Assembly: GCA_009760855.2 (NCBI GenBank)
Contig: WPIO01000032.1
Span: 1,230,501-1,294,500, forward strand
Source: Cristatella mucedo
Lineage: Eukaryota > Bryozoa > Phylactolaemata > Cristatellidae
DNA length: 64,000 nt
Direction of reading: 5' to 3'
The notes under the pieces were generated by a model. That model saw only the letters and a list, made by a program, of their open reading frames with translations, was not told where the DNA came from and did not search any database. Below are positions 47,466 through 59,400 of the stretch, one piece after another. Both the position numbers and the translations under genes were made by a program. The stretch's first letter is position 1. Every line of letters starts with the position of its first letter.

Positions 47466-50400
47466 ACGTGCCACGTTAGGCCATCACTGCAAGCACGACG
47501 GTAGAAGCTTTAGCTCTACAGGTCCTAGACTGTGGAACTCGCTTCCACGATTCTTACGCAACAACAACTACCCTCCTGATGCCGACTATGGCACATTCTT
47601 TAGAGCCGTCCTGAGCTGCTACTTCCACGTTACTCACTACCTCAACTGCTCTCCTGACTCTGCTATGCTTCCCACTTTCTGTTTGTTGCGTGAGATGAAG
47701 CCTGTTGGCTACCAAATTCGTACCGAAAGCCGCTTGGGCTGTGAGTGCGCTATACAAAACTCTCCTGCGTAACACCCACACAGTCTTTGTGGCTTGGTGG
47801 AGTTACAGAGATATATTAGAGTACATTACTAAGAAAAACTGCAACATACAAGTAGCAACGGCATAGCACGACAAACACAAATCAGCAATCGAACCAGCAC
47901 AAACAGCATCCAGGCACGGCAGCAATGCAGGCGGCATGTACTTGCACTGGCAGCATTCTATACAGCATTCTATTCAGCACAGGGAGACAGCCGGCATCAG
48001 CAGAGCAACGCAAAAACCGGAATGCTGTGACTGGAGAAGGGGGCAGCCCTTACGCAGAGAGCGACTTTTCACGAACAGCTTGTTGGCCTCATCGAAGAAC
48101 CGTCGCACGATGTCTGAGCACCGGGTCCACAGCTCGGCTGACACATGGCTAAGGCTGCACACGTACAGGAAGGCTGCGACGGGATCGAACATGAATGCAG
48201 TCAGCAAGCCGCCCTGATGCTGTAGATCGCTCATGGCACCCGGCAACTCGGCGGGCGCCATCAGTATGACGAGCGGCTGCGCAAACAGACGGGTCATGGT
48301 CTAAAAAACGGGATGCGCAGTCAGCCTCCCGTTGCCGGTGGAGCTTATACGACTCTAGCAACGCGAGACGTTCGGGCAGAGCATCCACGGACGTGGTCGG
48401 CAGCCAAACCAGCCAGGCACGCCGAGCAAAATTAGCAGATCGCCCCTCGGGGCCGCGGATTCAGCCACGCGCAACGAAGCACCACCGGTAGCTTTGACCT
48501 CACCCTGAATGCGACCGCATTCTGGCTGTCGACGACGAGGAACAGAGGCTTCCGAGTGAAAGGCAGCAGATCGCCCGGATATACGCAGTGGATCTCGTGC
48601 GCGCCGGTGCGGCGACTTCTGCCTGCATCGGCCTCTTTGCTGCCGACAGCGGCAGCGCACAGAGCGATGCCTCCGTTCTCGTACTGTGCCTAGAATGAGT
48701 GGACGGCACACGTGCACAGAGGAACAGCCGGCAAGGAGCGCGACCAGCGGTGCACGGCGGCAGCCGCCGCCCGTGCCCCCTAGATGCGCTCTCCCTCCCC
48801 GCGCACACATCCGCTTCGAGGCTCAAAGCTGGTGAGCCGACCTTTTATGCCTCAGCAGCAGCCGGCTGCTGCTGAGGCTACTGAGTGAGGCAGGAGCAGC
48901 GGTGGCGGTTGTGGCCTACATTCCAGCTACGACTGCCGTGCTTTCCGTGGTAACTGCAGTCATTGCCAATTCTCTCGCTTCACTGACCTCTTCCTCCTCC
49001 TTTTTGGACAGCGGGTAGCTCGGATCGGCCGACAAGTATATGAGAAGTGCTGCGCCCGGGCCCAGCTCTCTGAACGCAGTAGCAGCATACGTCATGAACT
49101 GCGCAACCGTCGGCTTGTAGAGCAGGTACTTGTGCGGATTCTGCAGCCTACCGCCAGAGTGCTGTAAAAAAAATAATGCTATAAATGATAGTAATACAAA
49201 AAAATCTCGCCTGCTTTCGGCCGTCGGGGGGGGGTACGTTGCAGCGGCTACTGAGGCAGCAGCTGGTAGATACCTGCTCGGAAGGGGTGTGCCACCGCTG
49301 CAGGCCGGCTGCACTGGCTGCAGAGGTGCCGGCTGCGCTGCTGCTGCTTAGGCTGCCCGCCAGGCTCGCGCTGCTGCTGGCGGCCAGCGGCTCGTCGGGC
49401 GGCTCTCGCTCGAGTATCTGCAGCATCCTGAACATGTCGAGGGACAGTTCGCTGAACTTCACCTGCAGCGGCGCGGTGGTGTCGGCGGCGGGCGATGAGG
49501 CACGTGACCTGGGCCTCGCCAAGAGTTGTCATAGAGCGGCTGCGGCATCGGACGCTCGAGGCAGTTGGCCGAGAACACGGGTGATTTTTTGAGCTGAGCA
49601 GACACTCGACAGGTGGCAGCCTAGTAGCAGGGCGGGCAGCTAACGGCCACTCCTGGCTGCCTGAGCCGAACTAGTCCGACCTCGCGGCTGTCAGTCTAAA
49701 CACTTCAACGTCGACACAGACGCCTCGTACGTGTGCAAAACTTCTGTTCGAATAATCTCTCTGCATTGCATACCTTACTGTTTGGATTCGAAATAGGCAA
49801 ACGGTGTCACCGAGCTTAAACGCACAAGCTCATTCGCCTCTGGCAAGCACGTTCTTTTGAACTTGTGCTGACCGGCGACATTATGTCTCGAGCAGTCACA
49901 TCGCAGCTAGACAGAATCACACTCAGACAACAATTAGTCGGCATGCATTATTCATGCACTCTACGGTGTCACCGAGCTTAAACGCACAAGCTCATTCGCC
50001 TCTGGCAAGCACGTTCTTTTGAACTTGTGCTGACCGGCGACATTATGTCTCGAGCAGTCACATCGCAGCTAGACAGGATCACACTCAGACAACAATTAGT
50101 CGGCATGCATTATTCATGCACTCTACCAAGTCAGACCCGGGGTCCTAAGTGACCAGACATGCTGGCCAAACCGATCAACCTCTCGCAAAAGTACTTTGGG
50201 CTAGCTGCCAGCTCGGCAGGCCGGCTTCCATTCTTGCCGTATGCCCTTTGTCCGAGATTCTTTCATCATCTACCTAGTCTTATCTGGCCGACTAGCTAGA
50301 CTTAATAATAATAATAATGATACACTTGATAAAGCACCCTCAGAGAACTCAATCTCTTTCTAGGCACTTTACATTTGCTGCAAAGGGAAACGCAATTGAA

Positions 50401-53400
50401 TGGTGAGTTATATCATGTTTGATAAACAACATGAATAACATGACTCTGAATGACTTGCTACTCCTTCAACTGCGCTTCCTTCAACTCGTCGGCGACTCGC
50501 TTAACGGGCAACCAAGCTGGAACCAGCAGCAGATCCACTCCAGCATGCTTGTAGCACAATACCCGGCCACCACGTTCGAGGGCTGCTCACCAGCAGCAAA
50601 TGCGGCGCTTCCGGCGCTCTTCCGCCGGGCCGAGCGCTTAGGAGGGCCCCTCGAGCAGCAGCAGCAGCAGGCATCATCGCAGAGCATCATCGCAGAGCAT
50701 CGCTGGCGACAGCGAACCTGCATCGACGTGTTGCCGACGACGAGGGCGTCCTCGAGGCTGAGGTAGTGAGGCATCGAGCGGTCGGCCTCGGGCACGCCTC
50801 GAGCGCTCAGCCGGTGGTTCCAGCGCTCGTCGCTCGGCGCCTCGTCGGCGCCGACGGCGACCAGCTCGTCGCAGCCGACGAATGAGCGCAGCTCGCCCAC
50901 GACCAGCTTCCACTCGCGCTCGTCCTCTGCCACGCCCGAGCCGAACGCGCTTCGGTAGTCGTCCACGTGCTTTGACAGCTCCTGAACGGAAAGGCCGTGC
51001 GGTAGGGCGCTTGCGGCGCGACCGCAGTCTTCACTGGTGCTGCTTCTGCTGCCAGCCAGCACTGGCAGCAGAAGCATGCGCCCGAGCATGCTTCTGCTGG
51101 GCAGACGTGGCTGGCCAGCACGAGGATGAGCGTCGAGGCGAATCGATACAGTGCCCTGGTGTGAGCTGAGGGTCGGCGCAGGGGGCACGCGCTGCCAAAG
51201 AGCTCTTTCCACAGAAGCAGACCAACCAGCGGTTCAGTACGCACAGGTTCTCCAGCAGAACTAGTTACGTAAAACATTAGAAGCACCAGTGAATGTGACA
51301 GCTCTATCGCAATACAATAGACAAGCAGATTGATGCACAATCTGGTAACGTCCAAGTCAAGATACTGTTTTATAGCCTCACAAGGCAGCCATTTTATAGT
51401 TTTATGCCAAGCGACGGCAGCTCCCAATTCGCATAAGATTCAAATCACACCGACGTCTCACACGGGTTTCACAATCAAGTGACCGTCTCATAAATCCCAA
51501 TTTTGAGACCTCAAAGCAGCTTACGCACAAGCATGCGACAACGAAGTGCCAGTGAAGAATGGTCACACTTCATCACGGTCGTGTGACCCATTGTGATTAG
51601 TGTAGTTTTGATTCGCACAGCAGAGAGCAAGCCGATGACCAGCACCAACAGTTTAATACAACTCACGGAGCCGAAGGGCGCCGTGAGCCGAAGGGCACAC
51701 GGCTCCCTTCGGCCCCTACTCGACTCTCCTCTCCTTGACTGCCCAGGTCCCCTCTCCCACTGCTGCGGTCCCCTGGTCGACCCCCCCCCCCCCGATGATT
51801 AATCGAGGAGGACCACAACTGTGCACAGGCCGACCCTGATGATGAATCTACCACCTGTGCACCAGAGGGTTACCGGCCTCTGTCCATTCCACATTACAGG
51901 CAAACCACAGCTGTGTACCGGCCCCTTTCGGTGATGCTCCTAACAGCTCACCAGTGGCTTAGCAGAGGAGCCTGCATACAATACAATACAATACAAACAT
52001 ACATACATACATACGAACTACAGCTAGTTCCCTGCTCCTGCTGGCAGTAGCAAGATTGAAACCCCCACTAACTCACTACCTCAACTGCTCTCCTAACTCT
52101 GCTATGCTTCCCACTTTCTCTTTGTTGCGTGAGACGAAGTCTGTTGGCTACCGAATGCGTACCGAAAGCCGCTTAGGGCCGTACGAGTGCGCTATACAAA
52201 ACTCTCCTGCGTAACACCCACATGGTCTTTATGACTTTGTGGAGTTACTGACGGAGATACATACATACATACATACATTATTAGCAGGACTCAGCATGCT
52301 TGACAGGTTTGTACGGTAGCATGGCTCGGCAAGCTCGTGAAACTCATTGCCAACCCATAGATATATCGTTCATACAAAGCAAAGGCAGCCGCACAAGATG
52401 GCCTCCAAAGCAATGACGAAGAAAGAGTCGAACTCCGTAGCTATGGGCTGCACTTCGGCACGAGGTATGCTTAAAACTGCAAACATGCATGCTTGACTGG
52501 AATGTTGATGGGCGTCCTAAAAGCCAACGGAGCAAAGAAGTGACTAATCTCGAAGGAGGTGGAACAACTACAGCTGGCCTCATGGTGGTGCCTTTTTCCT
52601 TTGCACAGGGGCCAGCGTATGTATTCCAAATGCCACCACTCGCTGGCAAGCCAGCCACTTGCACCCATGCTTGCCGAGGGGGGAGGCGATCGGTTTGTAT
52701 GACAGTCGCAATACTGCACTTTACAACTCTTCCAGGCAATCCAAACGATCCGAAGTCTAGCTAGCCCGGACGAGTTTTGATAGCAGCTGCATCAATGCTT
52801 TTTGATCTCATGAGAGCTCTCGGTGTAAGACGGTTAACTTTAGTGGCTAGCCAGCTCTTTCTCTCAGAATGCAGGTGACGTCCCTTCTAATTTCATGTCG
52901 TGATGGCACACTGGGTAAGGCGGTTGCTTTCATGACCTCGGTCCCGAGGTCGTGGGTTCGATTCCTACGGTGGGCGATCCTTTATCACCACTCCAAGCAG
53001 TGGTGATAGCCGCAAAGGCTCATCTGTCGCTATACAAAAAGAGGCTGTTAAATCAGCTAGGATTTATGTCACAGCAGCTCAGCTCCTTAGCTCACCACCC
53101 ACTAGATTATCTCTTGCGTCTTTCAAAATGGGCCAGTGTGCAACGAATCGTCTAGGTCGTACACTGCATATGCTTTTACTCAGCTAGGCAACAATAGTCA
53201 GGTCTCAAAAATTAAAAAACCCACAGCATGCCAATGCAATTTCGAGACGAATAATTTGTGTATGCTGACTTGGGTGATGTTTTCTTTATTTGAATACTAC
53301 GACATTTCCTTTGGTGTTTAGCAAATATAAATCCTGCTGATCGTATATGATGAAGCATTCTCTTCCACGTGGTACAGCATTATAATGCCTTCTTTCCTGC

Positions 53401-56400
53401 CACACATATACTACAGTCAGGTGTTTTGACGCATCTACATACACATTTGCTCACATCGACAGTCTCACAAGTGGGGGGGGGGGGCAAATTCATAATGCTG
53501 ATATGGCAGCATATGTTCCTCGGAGGCAGCACCAATTACAGCTTCCTACTGCAATCAAGTTTTTAATGTGCCAGTAGGCCGTCAACCAACACTGGTCTGC
53601 CATTCCAAACACAGCTGTAATAACGATGCTAGTGGTAAGCAGAAGTGGATCTGCTGTTGCCACCCCTGTGATGATCAAGCAATTGGATCGTACTAGGCAT
53701 CTAGGCTGCAAGCTGAGTCAGCTGCAGCCGTCATACCACATATTGACTGTAAAGGCAGGAAGGTGCAGGCAGGCAAGTGGCCTGCCCTACATACCTTGAC
53801 CAGAGTGCCCACCAACTCCATCTTGCGAAGCAGCAGACTCACGACAATGAAGCGAGCATAGTAACGCAGCTTCTTGACCATAACCTCTGACCTGCTTCAG
53901 AAACAATAACGACATCTTGACACGAAAACTGCTATAAATCTGAAATGCATTCAAAACATCGTTGGGCAAAGAGGAGGCTGTGCATATTAGCAAACGTAAC
54001 CAATGAAGAAGGCCGTGCATTGCAAAACAGGGTGATGCAGTTAACGTTCTTCCAGGTACTGACATGCTTTGTCCAAAGGCGATTATTGCTGATGTACAGC
54101 AGAACAAACTAAATGCAGGACTAGCTGTGCTATAATGCATGCTGCAAGTCTTTTTGGAGTACACATGGCAGACCAAAGTTAGTTGTAAGCCAGAGGAGCT
54201 CATGTGAATCATATTAGTCACAATGTGATCATCTCCACGGTCTAATATTTTCAAGACGATCTGCAAAATCACCAGGCAAAACCGGAGACAGAAACCTGCA
54301 AACTGCAACTGAATCACATGATTGCTGGCAGGAGCAATGGCCGACTGTCTATTACTGATCACAAACAACCACGAGCTAGCACAGAATCCCTTTTAAAATC
54401 TACCTGTCCTAAATATCTCACGACCCCTATAATGATCGGGTGTGAATTGCTCGCAAAGCATAAGCATTGAGTGTACACTCACATGTGCGGCTTTTAAACA
54501 TCCTGATTAGCAAGCACCTGCCTCGATCTTGCAAGATCTGATGACAGATCTGGCGATTACACTAGAAGAGCTGTACATGACAAGGACGTGAGCCACGGTC
54601 AGTTAGCAGACAGAGGACTAGAATATCTGCTTGTGATTACCGGGTGTTGCTGTTCGAGTGCATACGAGAGAAAAACAAGAGAAAACAGACAGCGTGAGAA
54701 TGAGACTCAAGAACACAGCAGCCTTCGGCATATTCTGCAAGCCTCCTTGTGAGCAAAGAGATTGCTTGACAAGGTCCTACATCACAAGCTGCTCACCCCC
54801 AAAGTTGCTGCAGTTTCAGAACGCCATTGTGCACCGGCTGCCTGTGCACGCCAGGGTATGCAGTGCAAATGCTCGAGGAGTGGGTTACCTGTGCTAGAGT
54901 GCAAAAATTGAACGAACATGACTATTGGATCATGACTGACAGGAGAGCAAATAGTTGCTAGTCTGCACAAAATCTAGGTTTTCTGTTCCAAAGTGACCTT
55001 TCATTAGACGACCACACCAGTTCCACAATCACAGCTGCCTACTTTCAGCTATATAGCATTGCTAAAATTCGGGCTTGCTTAAACAGGGATACCACATCTA
55101 AATTGGTCCATGCATTTGTGACATCCTGTCTCGACTTCTATAACTCATTGCTTGCTGGTCTATCAGTCTGTGCAATCAGGTGCTTACAGCTGGTGCAAAA
55201 CTCTGCAGCTAGGCTTTGTCTGTCGTGAGCATTGCAGTTGCCATATCAAACCACTTTTTGCCGACTGCACTGGCTCCCAGTCGAGCAATGCATGGACTTC
55301 AAGGCTTTGTCACTTACTTTTAGGTCCCTCCATTCTTTGGCTCCAGCCTACTGTTAGATCTACTCCCCACTAGGCTAAGCATCGCACCAACTGCTTTTTG
55401 GAATCTAAACGTTTACATATACCTCTCTATTGCCTCCTGCAAGTGGGCTGAAAGGCAGGTGAGCTATGATTCAATTGCCCAATTTAAGACTAGGCTATAT
55501 AAGCTGCTCGGTGCACAATTTGACTCAACAGTACAGGGGCAGTGCAGTCAATCTTCACTGTAAGCAAATATTATAGAATCTCATTCGCAAAACAAGGAAG
55601 GAAGCCGTTCTCTCCCACCTCCCACCGTACTACCCTCCCAGCCTGCCATGTCTAGCATGCAGGAGACTGCCAGGTTCAAGCCGAACACACTGTGGCTGCA
55701 CAATGAGCCCAGGATGGCTGCAGTGAGCATCGACCTAAGAAATTGAGTATGTTTACAAGTGCCTTCAGTCGAATCGATGGCTCGCTAGCATGTTTACGCA
55801 AAAGGCCTCACACAACAGTAGCCACGTCGGGCAGCACAAGCAACAGCACCAGCAGCCACATCACTGTTATCAGCAGCATCTGCACCAGCATCTGCACAAG
55901 CAGCCTGCCTGCCTGCCTGCCTTAGCTTGGTGGGCACAATCCGAGGCACGAGCCTAGCAGCCGACAATAGCACTGCACCAGCATGTGTGTGGAGCAGCAG
56001 CTGCACCAGCATAGAACACTCACGTCTCCTCTTTCTTCACCTTGGCGTAGTAGGACCGGGCCCTGATAGCCGAGTAGAAAGAGAACGACTCGTGCAGATA
56101 GCCAACCTCGCTCGTACGCAAACTGCAACGCATGGCACCGCCAACCGACAACGTCAGTGGAGCACACTGACTGATACTCGACGGAGGCCAAGCACAGCAA
56201 ACGAGCACCGCCTTGCAAGGCAGTCGCAAATGCCCAAGCAGCAGATGCCTTGAGGTGTCTGTTTGTTGGGTTGCACAAGGCAGCAAAGAGATGCTTGGCA
56301 CAACAGAGTAGCTGGCCAACATTATTACGAGAAACACGATCAGAAGGGACCGACACATGTCGGGTTGAGGCCGCACGAGCAAGGCGTGTGCAGATGACAA

Positions 56401-59400
56401 GTCCGTGCTAGCGGCAGGCTGCAGCATACCCCTAGCAGCCTCTCACTTTACTGCACCGTGAGCAGGCAGCTCGCAGGGCGATGTAGAGCCAGGCATTGGG
56501 AGGCTGGCTGGCAAATGGAGTGGAGTGGCTCACGAAGGAGCAAAGGCTCGGCCGTCGGTCGGCGACGGTGGCACCACCTCTCTGCAGACGAGAGGCAAGC
56601 GAGCGCAGCTGCTGCATCGGTAAGAGAGGGAGTGCAAGAGCAGTGCAGCCGCTCTGCTCACTAGTAGTGGTAGTACAGCTGACCAATCTTCGATGCGATC
56701 TCTCCAATGTGCCATCGCTTCAGCTGGTAGTACTTCTCCAAAATAGCCCTGCAGAAATCGAGCATGGCACTGAAGGCAAATCGGCAGACGCGCGTGCTCA
56801 CTCACATGGCGGCAGCAGTGTGACATGTACAAGCAGGAGGCTGCGTCTGGCACCTTCTTCCGGAGATATGATGCCCTGGGGGGGGGGTACAACCCCCTCG
56901 ATCTCTAACTGCCCACTCCTCAATGCTGGCCTTGATTTAGGCACGTGAGATCGTACCACTAATAGGATAATCCACGTCGACGGTGCAAGACGTAGGCATT
57001 GCAAAATTATCCCCTCCCCTCCTATTGCAATTGCACGCGATGGAGACATGCACCCGGCAGCACATGCCCGCTCCTTCCACAGGCTAGGCTCTCTTATTGC
57101 TTGCGGTTGGTTGGCTGACTTCACGGTCACTTGTGAACTACTGTAATGTAATGTACCTCCGTCTGCAACTCCACAAAGCCGTACAGACTATGTGGGTGTT
57201 ACGAAGGAGAGTTTTGCATAGCACACTCACAGCCTAAGCGCTTTTGCTACGAATTCGGTAGCCAGCAGACTTTGTCTCACGCAACAAAAAGAAAGTGGGA
57301 AGCATAGCAGTCAGGAGAGCAGTTGAGGTAGTGAGTAGCGTGGAAGTAGCAGCTCAGGACCTCTGAAAAAAATGAGCCATAGTCGGCAGCAGGAGAGTAG
57401 TTGTCGTTGCGCAAGAATTGTGAAAGTGAGTTCCACAGTCTAGGACCTGCAGAGCTCAAGCTTCAGTCGCTAACGGTCTTAAAGCAGAGGGATGGAACAG
57501 CTAATTTATTGTCCATACAGGACCTGAGGGCACGAGGAGGCTGAAACTGGTGCAGCACTTCAGCTAGTTATGGAGGAGCCAATCCGTGGCGGTCCTTGTG
57601 GGTCAGCGTAAGAACTTTGCTCTGTATCCGTTGATCAACCGGCAGCCATACTAGCTCTTTTAGCAAAGGAGACACGAGGTCAAAGCATTGGTCGAAGCGT
57701 GGTCAAGGCACGGTGAGGCATTGAGCACAGAATTCAGTCACACAGCTTCAGTCAATGGGTGCATCTGTGCAAATGCAATTGCTTCACTTTGTGAGAGCCA
57801 GATGCACAGCAAAGCAAAGCAGATAGAAACATACGATCACGGTGACTCGACCAGAAGTTCTGGCACGCAACTGGCTGTCAATATTGACAGATAAGAAAAT
57901 TCAGATATCAGCTAGCACCATGGACTAACGAGTACAGAAATGATCAAGTAGAATATTTGATCGATTAGCTTAATTAAAAAAGAAATACAACAAAATGCAG
58001 GTTCAATATCTCGGGATGCCAAGGTAGCCCGTTCGGCATTCTGAGAGGCATTCATAGTCTCTATAGGTGCTATACCTGCACACCACAGTCAAGGGTCTGG
58101 GTAAGCATGCTAATCATCATAGACCAGCTTCCACTTGACCAGCTTCCACATGGGATTTTGCCTTTAAATTATTTTCGTGTTTCCTTTGCAGCAAATGTAA
58201 AGCGCCTAGAAAGAGATTGAATTCTCTGAGGGCGATTTATCAAGTGTTATTATTATTATTATTATAAATAGTTTACACACAGCACCAATTCGGCTACTTC
58301 ACAACGGTTTCAGACTTCAGCAGACATCTTGGAAAGGCACGGTTCGACTGCCGATCGGATCGATTTTAACCCAGCGATTCAGTCGTTAAAAAGCTCGCTA
58401 AGGCGAATCTTTTTTGAGACAAAATAAACAGTCTGCCGAAGGTCATGCTACCGTTGATAAGCTGACACTGAAAAGTGTCGCTGGAGCTCGTGGAATCATG
58501 GAATGTGACGACTGGCACAGGTAAACGCCAACCAAGCAATAACACGTATTTACCTGTGGTCTTGCTGGTATCTCCAAAGTTTGGTATACACCTCAAAAGT
58601 TCGTGCGAAATAAGGCTGCCAGGCCCTCTGTCCGTACTGCGGCAGCTCTCTAAAGATCGAAACACGAGCACGCAAGCTACATTTGCACAAAAAGGTGGTA
58701 CGCAAAGAGTATCCCCACAGCGAGCCATCTGAAATAGGCAACTGCACCGGTCAGCTGACATCACGCCTGTTTCTAGCTACGACGCGATGCGAGAAAGGAG
58801 TAGGGCAAAAATACTGGCACATTAACAACAATTAGCTCGGCCCAGCGCACGGCAGATGGTCAGCCAGACACCGTCACGTGCGTTCATCAAGAGGCGCGAC
58901 TACGGTCCTGTCACGGGCTGGTGTACTAGCCGCGCTCGCCCGGCGCGTCGCAGCCACCACAACTACGGCGAAGCGGTCGCTGAACCCGAGCTGTCAACGG
59001 TTAACAGACACCCTATACTTTCATAGGACTGCGGCATTACGAGCACGAAACAAACGAACGCTATACGGTAAAATAGCTACACCGCTGAAATTCTTCCAGA
59101 AGCGATACGGGAAAGGCAGCTTCTGCGTCGCCAGACTAGCGCAGCGGCGCCTAAACCGCTCCGCTCCCGTAATGCTGACCTCTCTTTCGATCACTTCCCG
59201 CGCCGCGCGCGCACGAAATCCTACCGCTCAAAAAAGCGCCCCGAAGCGGACCGCGCGCGCAAGCACCGCCCCCGCAAGCAAGGACTTCGCCAATGCGCTC
59301 GGCGTCTCGCCGCCGACGGCGAGCGCGCAAACTCGGAGGGAAACTAACGAGGCCGTCAGCAGCGCCACCTGCTGCTAAAAAGCCAACCGCAAACGGCAAG

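Noticed and set aside
48355-48826. Two long minus-strand frames overlapping SCAI exon 9
   Set aside because: The conserved YPGDLLPFTRKPLFL reading is in the third frame; the other two are shadows.
52899-52980. A possible tRNA gene with A and B boxes
   Set aside because: No acceptor stem can pair, and the same head recurs with a shared SINE body and tail elsewhere in the window.
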